The notes under the pieces are model-generated. The model searched no databases. It had not been told where the DNA came from and saw only the letters and a program-made list of their open reading frames with translations. This document shows positions 58,713-64,000 of a stretch of DNA of 64,000 nt, piece by piece. The translations under genes and the position numbers were made by a program. The stretch is taken from NCBI RefSeq assembly GCF_030816615.1, contig NZ_JAUSYD010000001.1:4238501-4302500 (forward strand), given 5' to 3'. The DNA comes from Streptomyces sp. B1I3 (GTDB lineage: Bacteria > Actinomycetota > Actinomycetes > Streptomycetales > Streptomycetaceae). How positions within the stretch are numbered: position 1 is the first letter of the stretch; each line of letters begins with the position of its first letter.

Positions 58713-59449
58713 CCACCTTGTCCTTCCCGGGCCTCGCGCTCCCCCACGACAGCGGGGTCGGCGTGCTGAACAAGGCCTCCCTGCTGTTGAGCGTGCTGGA
58801 GGACGGCCCCGCCTCGCTCTCCAAGATCGTCGTGGTCTCCGGGCTGACGCGCCCCACCGCCCACCGGCTGGCCCTGGCCCTGGAGCGGCTGCGGCTCGTC
58901 ACCCGGGACGCCAAGGGCCGGTTCCAGCTCGGTCCCCGGCTGGGTGAGATGGCGGTCGTCGTGCACGGGGACCGGATGCTGGCCCTCGCCGGGTCCGTAC
59001 TGGCCGAGCTGCGCGACCGTACCGGGGCGAGCGCCCGGCTGTACCGGCGGTGCGAGGGCGGGCAGTTGTGCGTGGCCGGTGCGGAGGCGGCGACGGCGGG
59101 GAAGGGAGCGGTGCCGGTGGGGACCGCCTTCTCCCTGCGTTCCGGTGCGGTGGCCCAGGTGCTGCTCGCCTGGGAGCAGCCCGAGGTGCTGTACGCGGGC
59201 GTCTCCCGGGCCCGCTTCACCGCCGCCGCGCTGACGCAGGTACGCCGCAGGGGTTGGGCGCAGAGCCTCGGCGTCTGGGACACGGACGTCGTCACGCTGG
59301 CCGCTCCCGTGCGGGGGCCCGGCGGCCGGGTGGTCGCGGCGCTCTCCCTGTCGGGTCCGGTCCCGGCGCTGACCAGGGAACCCGTGCGGGAGTTCGGTGG
59401 TGCCGTGATCGACGCGGCACTGCGTCTGGGCGAGGCGTCCGACGGATGA
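58709..59449 (+). CDS. IclR-family transcriptional regulator
   Basis: The 246-residue regulator has an N-terminal winged helix (LNKASLLLSVLEDGPASLSK, then IVVVSGLTRPTAHRLALALE) and a C-terminal effector domain with GASARLYRRCEGGQLCVAGA and GTAFSLRSGAVAQVLLAW. It probably senses a small aromatic or acyl effector. Its stop overlaps the SARP gene start (ATGA), so the two are coexpressed, an unusual pairing of repressor type with an activator. ATG 58709 follows GGAGAG. Confidence 0.85.
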   Translation: MTTLSFPGLALPHDSGVGVLNKASLLLSVLEDGPASLSKIVVVSGLTRPTAHRLALALERLRLVTRDAKGRFQLGPRLGEMAVVVHGDRMLALAGSVLAELRDRTGASARLYRRCEGGQLCVAGAEAATAGKGAVPVGTAFSLRSGAVAQVLLAWEQPEVLYAGVSRARFTAAALTQVRRRGWAQSLGVWDTDVVTLAAPVRGPGGRVVAALSLSGPVPALTREPVREFGGAVIDAALRLGEASDG

Positions 59450-61464
59450 TCTCCCCCCAACAGGGCGGGGGGCGGCCCCGCCTGCAGGGAGGGCAGGACG
59501 TGCCGGTGCCGCAGATGGAGTTCAGGATCCTGGGCCCCACGGAGATCTGGACGCGGGGCGTGCGCGTCCCGCTCACCGCGGCCAAACAGCGCACGGTACT
59601 GGCGGCGCTCCTCCTCTCCCCGGGGCGGTTCGTCTCCGACCTGTGGCTCGCCGAACTGCTGTGGGGGCCCACCCCGCCCGCGACGAAGTCGGCGCAGCTC
59701 TACACCTATGTCTCCCGACTGCGGCGCAGCTGTGAGCCCGGCGTCCGGCTGGTGCGCAGGCACCGGGCCTACGGCCTGGTCATGGGGTCCTCCCAGCTCG
59801 ACTGGAAGACGTTCCAGCACCTGGCCGAGGAGGGGCGGCAGTACCTGGCACAGCACCGTTACGCGGAGGCCGCCGCCTGCCTCGAACCGGCACTACGGCT
59901 GTGGCGGGGTCCGGCCCTCCAGGACGTCACGGACGTCCTGGCCCGGACCGAGCTCCCCATGCTGGAGGAGGCGCGGCTGCGGGCGCTGGACCACCGGATG
60001 GAGGCGGTCCTGGCCTTGGGCAGACACGACACCGCGCTGCCGGAGCTCACCCGGCTGGTGGCGGAGAACCCCGCACGGGAGTCGCTGCGCGGCCACCTGA
60101 TGATTGCTCTGTACCGCTGCGACCGGCAGATGGACGCGCTGCGGGTGTACGAACAGGGCCGCCGGGTCCTTCACGAGGAGCTGGGTGTGGCCCCCGGTGC
60201 GGCGCTGCGCGCACTCCACCGGGCGGTGCTGCTGGAGGAACTGCCCGGTCCGGCCGCCGCCGAACCCCTGACCCTGACCCTGGGGCGCGGCGGGAGCGTC
60301 CCGCCCTGTCCGGACACGCCGGCCGGCGGGCCAAGGAATGCCGCGCACAGCCCCTGGAACGGTCTGGTCCCGGCGATGCTGCCGACGGACGCGGCCGGGT
60401 TCGTCGGCCGCCGGACCGAACTGGTGCGGGTGGTACAGGAGTTGCGCGACGGCCGCAGCCCGTACCGGGGCGTCGTCCTGACCGGTGCGGCCGGGGTGGG
60501 CACCTCGGCGCTGGCCGTGCGCGCGGGGCACGCCTGCCGGGACGACTTCCGGCAGGGCCAGCTCTACACCGACCTGCGCGGCGAGGGCGGCCGCGCCAAG
60601 GACCCGCTGGACGTGCTCGGCAGCTTCCTGCGCGCGCTGATGTCCGTACGGGGTGAGGACCTGCCCGCCACGCTGGAGGAGCGCGTGCAGCTCTACCGCA
60701 GCGCCCTGTCCCGCCGCCGGATCCTGGTGGTGCTCGACAACGCGTCCGACGAACGCCAGGTGCGGCCCCTGCTGGCGAGCGGCCCCGGTTGCCGGGTGCT
60801 GATCAGCGGCGGCCGCCGGCTCGTCTCGATGGAGGGCGTCAGGGCGGTGCCGGTCGGACGGCTCGACGACCGGGATGCGCGGGAACTGCTCGCCTCCCGG
60901 GTCGGCCGGGAGCGGCTGGCCGCCGAACCCGGCGCCACCGGGCGGCTGCTGGACCTTTGCGAGGGCCTGCCGCTGGCCCTGCGGTTCTGCGCGACACGGC
61001 TGGTCGCCCGCCCGCAGTGGCCGGTGGGCAGGCTGGTGGACCGGCTGGAGAGGGGAGAGGTCCGGCCGGACGAGTGGGGGGAGGGGGCCGACGAGCTGTG
61101 GACCGTCCTCCGGGAGGGCGTCATGCGGCTGGAGCCGCCGCTGCGCCCGGTCCTGCGCACGCTGGCCCGTACGGAGCCGGGCGCCGTCTCACCGGCCTGC
61201 CTCGCGCGGCGGCTCAACTGGCCGGAGGACCGGGCCCGGGGCGCGCTGGACGCGCTGGTGGAGGCAGGGCTGCTGGAGGTGGTCGCCGGGAAGCCCCTGG
61301 TGAGCGCCGTGGCCGACGGGGGTACGGAGGCGGCGCCGGGTGGGGCCCCTCCGCTCCCGCCGGCCGGACCGTCCGTGGCTCCGCAGGCCCAGGAGCGCTA
61401 CCGGTGCACACCGCTGGTCAGGCTGGTGGCCCGCGGAACGGCGGCCGTCACGGACGGTCCCTGA
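59446..61464 (+). CDS. SARP regulator, AfsR-like with NB-ARC-type domain
   Basis: The 672-residue protein has an OmpR-type DNA-binding domain (about 25-115; LGPTEIWTRGVRVPLTAAKQ, RFVSDLWLAELLWG), a BTAD helical domain (120-260; YAEAAACLEPALRLWRGPAL, VYEQGRRVLHEELG) and an ATPase domain (LTGAAGVGTSALAVRAG near 345; Walker B-like RILVVLDNASD). In the P-loop the invariant Lys is Thr (GVGTS instead of GVGKT), so ATP binding may be lost. There is no C-terminal TPR region. It activates biosynthetic promoters, and with IclR heads this block. Confidence 0.87.
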   Translation: MISPQQGGGRPRLQGGQDVPVPQMEFRILGPTEIWTRGVRVPLTAAKQRTVLAALLLSPGRFVSDLWLAELLWGPTPPATKSAQLYTYVSRLRRSCEPGVRLVRRHRAYGLVMGSSQLDWKTFQHLAEEGRQYLAQHRYAEAAACLEPALRLWRGPALQDVTDVLARTELPMLEEARLRALDHRMEAVLALGRHDTALPELTRLVAENPARESLRGHLMIALYRCDRQMDALRVYEQGRRVLHEELGVAPGAALRALHRAVLLEELPGPAAAEPLTLTLGRGGSVPPCPDTPAGGPRNAAHSPWNGLVPAMLPTDAAGFVGRRTELVRVVQELRDGRSPYRGVVLTGAAGVGTSALAVRAGHACRDDFRQGQLYTDLRGEGGRAKDPLDVLGSFLRALMSVRGEDLPATLEERVQLYRSALSRRRILVVLDNASDERQVRPLLASGPGCRVLISGGRRLVSMEGVRAVPVGRLDDRDARELLASRVGRERLAAEPGATGRLLDLCEGLPLALRFCATRLVARPQWPVGRLVDRLERGEVRPDEWGEGADELWTVLREGVMRLEPPLRPVLRTLARTEPGAVSPACLARRLNWPEDRARGALDALVEAGLLEVVAGKPLVSAVADGGTEAAPGGAPPLPPAGPSVAPQAQERYRCTPLVRLVARGTAAVTDGP

Positions 61465-61478
61465 CGCGTACGTCACGG

Positions 61479-61724
61479 TCAGTGGGCCGGCGGAGTACCG
61501 GGGGGCGGGGGCTGTACGTCATTGATGAACGCTGCCAGCAACGCGGCCCAGCGCAGCCCCTCGTCGTCCGCGACCGCGTCCTCCTCCGGGAAACCCTCCT
61601 CCTCCGGTCCGTCCTCACCGACCCCGTCGGGGACGTCGGCCGGTGCGCACCCGTGCCCCTGCGCCCCGGTCCGCTCCGGGGTGTCCGGCACCTCGGTCGG
61701 ATCCGGTGCGGCGTCCGTGCTCAT
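61479..61724 (-). CDS. Small acidic protein
   Basis: An 81-residue protein with strong ribosome-binding support (GGAGGAGGG five bases before ATG 61724). The N-terminal 50 residues are acidic and disordered (PEEEGFPEEDAVADD), followed by GLRWAALLAAFINDVQ and a Pro-rich end (PPPPGTPPAH). I do not recognise it. The acidic leader plus hydrophobic C-terminal part would fit a ribosomal peptide precursor or a small interaction protein; no modifying enzyme is seen nearby. It is divergent from the prenyl synthase gene and convergent with the SARP gene. Confidence 0.6.
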   Translation of the reverse strand: MSTDAAPDPTEVPDTPERTGAQGHGCAPADVPDGVGEDGPEEEGFPEEDAVADDEGLRWAALLAAFINDVQPPPPGTPPAH

Positions 61725-61840
61725 GTTTCCCTCCTCCTCGAACCGCCCCTGCCGGGCGTTCCCTCCAGAGTTGGGTACATACCTATGCCTTTTCTATACT
61801 CCGGGCCCCTGGATGCACACCGGGCCTTCGGCGCCCTGCC

Positions 61841-61858
61841 TGCTGGCAGCTTCCTGAA
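61841..61858. repeat. 18-bp repeat, copy 2 (biosynthetic side)
   Basis: TGCTGGCAGCTTCCTGAA, an exact copy of 58391-58408. It lies in the divergent region between the acidic-protein gene and the prenyl synthase gene, so the same factor could act on both halves of the block. The rest of the gap (61725-62080) holds the hairpin at 61975 and no gene. Confidence 0.75.
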
Positions 61859-61974
61859 ACGGGTATTGCCGAGCGCGGCGGGCCCGCAGTTCCATGAACG
61901 CGTCAGGTGCAGTGCTCGCTCCGATCGCGGAGCCCACCTGTCCGGTAGGCGATCCCCCTCGTACTGCCGGGACG

Positions 61975-62011
61975 CCGGGGGTCCGGTCCCTTTGTGTGAC
62001 CGGACCCCCGG
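61975..62011 (+). promoter_or_regulatory. Hairpin in the prenyl synthase leader region
   Basis: CCGGGGGTCCGGTC (61975-61988) pairs perfectly with GACCGGACCCCCGG (61998-62011) around a 9-base loop, 70 bases before the prenyl synthase start. There is no U-tract. It may be an attenuator, an operator or a terminator for a message from the left. Confidence 0.55.
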
Positions 62012-62080
62012 AGTTGACGCGTGACGTGCCCGCCGTGCCCTCCCGCGACGCCGCGAGCCCGCCGAGAAGAGGACGAGGAC

Positions 62081-63175
62081 ATGACTGCCACGGCCCTGCC
62101 CGGTTCCGAACTGCTGGCTCACCTGGCCGCGCACGACCCGCGCTTCCGGGAACGGACGGCGCACGCCCTGCTCACCGTCGAGAAGCGCCTGCTGGACTGC
62201 GCGGCGGACGCCCCCGATCCGCGCGTGGCCGAGCTCGTGGGTCACATCGCGGCGGCGGGCGGCAAACGGCTGCGCCCGCTGCTCGTGCTGCTCGGCGCAG
62301 AGTTCGGGGAGCCGTGGCGGGACGGCGTCGTCGAGGCCGCGGTGATCGCCGAACTCGTCCACATCTCCTCCCTCCACCACGACGACGTGATGGACGGGGC
62401 TGAGCTGAGGCACGGAGTGGCCAGCGTCAACGCCCTCTGGGGCGCCCGCCTCGCCGTGGCGGGCGGCAACTGGCTGCTCGCCCGCGCGGCCCGGCTCGCC
62501 GCCGAACTGGGGCCGGAGATGGTGCGGTTCCAAGCGGACGTGGCGAGCGAGCTCGTCGAGGGCCAGCTGCGCGAGATGACGGGGCCCGGCGAGGGGGAGG
62601 ACCCCGTCGCCCACTTCTTCCGGGTCACCTCCGGCAAGACCGCGGCCTTGCTGGCCATGGCCGTGAGCGCCGGCGCGCTCCACGCCGGTGCCCCGGCCGC
62701 GCACGGGCGGGCCCTCGGCGAGTACGGCCGTCAGCTGGGCGTCGCCTTCCAGATCTCGGACGACCTCCTCGACCTGGTTGCCCCCGCGTCGAGCACGGGC
62801 AAGGAGCTGGGCAAGGACCTGGCCGCCGGGGTTCCCAGCCTGCCGGTGGTGCTGGCCGCCACCGACCGGCGGCCGGCCGGCGCCGAACTGCGGGAGCTGC
62901 TGTCGTCGGGACCGCTGGACGGCCCGGAGGACCGCAGGCGCGCCCTGGACCTGTTCGCCGACTCGCCCGCCCCGGCGGCGGCCGCCGCGCATCTGGGACA
63001 CCGGCTGTGTCTGGCCCGGGAGGCGCTGGGCGTGCTGCCGCCGGGCCCGGCACGCCGGGCGCTGCACGCCCTGTGCGACTACGTCGACTCGCGCGTCGCC
63101 CGCACGGTGGACGCGGGGCACCGATCTGACCAGCAGACACGACAAGGGGTGGGACATGCCGACGGAAACGGTTGA
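62081..63175 (+). CDS. Polyprenyl diphosphate synthase (trans-type)
   Basis: The 364-residue enzyme condenses isopentenyl diphosphate units onto an allylic primer. It has GGKRLRPLLVLLGAEFG near residue 60, the first Asp-rich motif in LHHDDVMDGAELRHGVASVN near 105, and the second in AFQISDDLLDLVAPASSTGK near 225, both metal-binding. The chain length cannot be told from sequence alone. I chose ATG 62081 (MTATALPGSEL), preceded by AGAGGACGAGG. Its end overlaps the following carboxylase gene by 20 bases. It fits a cluster making a prenylated product or a dedicated quinone/carotenoid-like chain. Confidence 0.9.
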   Translation: MTATALPGSELLAHLAAHDPRFRERTAHALLTVEKRLLDCAADAPDPRVAELVGHIAAAGGKRLRPLLVLLGAEFGEPWRDGVVEAAVIAELVHISSLHHDDVMDGAELRHGVASVNALWGARLAVAGGNWLLARAARLAAELGPEMVRFQADVASELVEGQLREMTGPGEGEDPVAHFFRVTSGKTAALLAMAVSAGALHAGAPAAHGRALGEYGRQLGVAFQISDDLLDLVAPASSTGKELGKDLAAGVPSLPVVLAATDRRPAGAELRELLSSGPLDGPEDRRRALDLFADSPAPAAAAAHLGHRLCLAREALGVLPPGPARRALHALCDYVDSRVARTVDAGHRSDQQTRQGVGHADGNG

Positions 63176-64000
63176 CGAACTGGCGGCGATCCGCGCCGAG
63201 GCGCTGCGCGGACCGGGCGACCGGGCGACCGAGGCGCAGCACGCCAAGGGGAAGCTGACGGCGCGGGAGCGTATCGCGCTCCTCCTGGACGCGGGTTCGT
63301 TCAAGGAGGTCGAGCAGCTGCGGCGGCACCGGGCGACCGGGTTCGGCCTGGAGGCGAAGAAGCCCTACACCGACGGTGTCATCACCGGCTGGGGCACGGT
63401 CGAGGGCCGCACGGTCTTCGTCTACGCGCACGACTTCCGGATCTTCGGCGGCGCGCTGGGCGAGGCCCACGCCACCAAGATCCACAAGATCATGGACATG
63501 GCCATCTCGGCCGGGGCGCCGCTGGTCTCGCTGAACGACGGCGCCGGCGCCCGGATCCAGGAGGGCGTGAGCGCGCTCGCCGGATACGGCGGCATCTTCC
63601 AGCGCAACACCCGTGCCTCCGGGGTCATCCCGCAGATCAGTGTGATGCTCGGCCCGTGCGCGGGCGGCGCGGCCTACAGCCCCGCCCTCACCGACTTCGT
63701 GTTCATGGTCCGTGAGACCTCGCAGATGTTCATCACCGGACCCGACGTCGTCAAGGCCGTCACCGGCGAGGAGATCACCCAGAACGGGCTCGGCGGCGCG
63801 GACGTGCACGCCGAGACCTCGGGCGTCGCGCACTTCGCGTACGACGACGAGGAGACGTGCATCGCCGAGGTCCGCTACCTGATCGGCATGCTCCCGTCCA
63901 ACAACCGCGAGAACCCGCCCGTCGTGCCCAGCGACGACCCGGCCGACCGGCGCGGCGACGTCCTGCTGGACCTGGTCCCCGCCGACGGCAACCGCCCCTA
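63156..64000 (+). CDS. Acyl-CoA carboxylase beta (carboxyltransferase) subunit, partial
   Basis: The first 281 residues of a subunit of about 520-530 are seen; the gene runs off the window. It matches PccB/AccB carboxyltransferases: AQHAKGKLTARERIALLLD, GVITGWGTVEGRTVFVYAHD near 80, GGALGEAHATKIHKIMDMAI, NDGAGARIQEGVSALAGYGG near 130, and GPCAGGAAYSPALTDFVFM near 170, the acyl-CoA site. It transfers carboxyl from biotin to acetyl- or propionyl-CoA, giving malonyl- or methylmalonyl-CoA. ATG 63156 follows AAGGGGTGGG and overlaps the prenyl synthase end. A pathway-specific copy (compare JadN) supplies extender units; this reading is inference. Confidence 0.93.
   Translation, partial: MPTETVDELAAIRAEALRGPGDRATEAQHAKGKLTARERIALLLDAGSFKEVEQLRRHRATGFGLEAKKPYTDGVITGWGTVEGRTVFVYAHDFRIFGGALGEAHATKIHKIMDMAISAGAPLVSLNDGAGARIQEGVSALAGYGGIFQRNTRASGVIPQISVMLGPCAGGAAYSPALTDFVFMVRETSQMFITGPDVVKAVTGEEITQNGLGGADVHAETSGVAHFAYDDEETCIAEVRYLIGMLPSNNRENPPVVPSDDPADRRGDVLLDLVPADGNRP

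Overview
The window is high-GC DNA (strong G/C third-position bias, GTG starts, ATGA/GTGA coupled genes) from a Streptomyces-type actinomycete. The order etfD-like reductase / dnaK-grpE-dnaJ-hspR / clpB / pyrE-fba / kynurenine genes / purA, the HspR (HAIR) operators, the DasR-like sites on chitinase promoters and a SARP regulator all fit Streptomyces.

Left end (1-4.7 kb): the right-hand part of an integrated actinomycete integrative-conjugative element (AICE, pSAM2 type): an uncharacterised gene, a 5'-truncated Nudix gene abutting the C-terminal fragment of a GGDEF gene, a frameshifted zinc-ribbon gene, repSA, xis and int, ending in a tRNA-Gly(CCC) gene that is the likely attachment site. The other end lies outside the window.

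Core block 1 (4.9-21.5 kb): dcd, a phosphoribosyltransferase, a Yip1 membrane protein, an EtfD-like Fe-S reductase, a degenerate sugar transferase, then the HspR stress regulon (dnaK-grpE-dnaJ-hspR and clpB), with an operator at each promoter. Between hspR and clpB sits an unusual accessory locus: two paralogous LuxR-type regulators, a secreted peptide with five Asp-Ile-Gly-Trp repeats, and a translationally coupled 106-residue protein that looks like a Rieske oxygenase fragment without its cluster ligands. This is my best candidate for an undescribed system.

Core block 2 (21.9-44.7 kb): MFS transporters, YbjN, aminotransferases, a spermidine-synthase-like membrane fusion protein, a CoxG-like SRPBCC protein, pyrE, a perfect 36-bp palindrome carrying a consensus parS site, fba, a lipoprotein, a tryptophan-to-anthranilate set (kynA-kynU-hydrolase), a two-component system with a P450, a diacylglycerol-kinase-like protein and purA.

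Sensing/secretion block (44.8-55.2 kb): two related membrane Ser/Thr kinases bracket two secreted GH19 chitinases (one apparently starting at CTG and with an altered active-site motif), a second DNA polymerase III beta clamp and a PucR-like regulator.

Right end (55.2-64 kb): a 1.4-kb gene-poor stretch, then a regulator-rich block (two more PLD-like/LuxR paralogues, IclR, SARP) followed by a tiny acidic protein, a polyprenyl diphosphate synthase and an acyl-CoA carboxylase beta subunit cut by the window end. This looks like the left border of a specialised-metabolite cluster; an 18-bp repeat links the promoters of its two halves.
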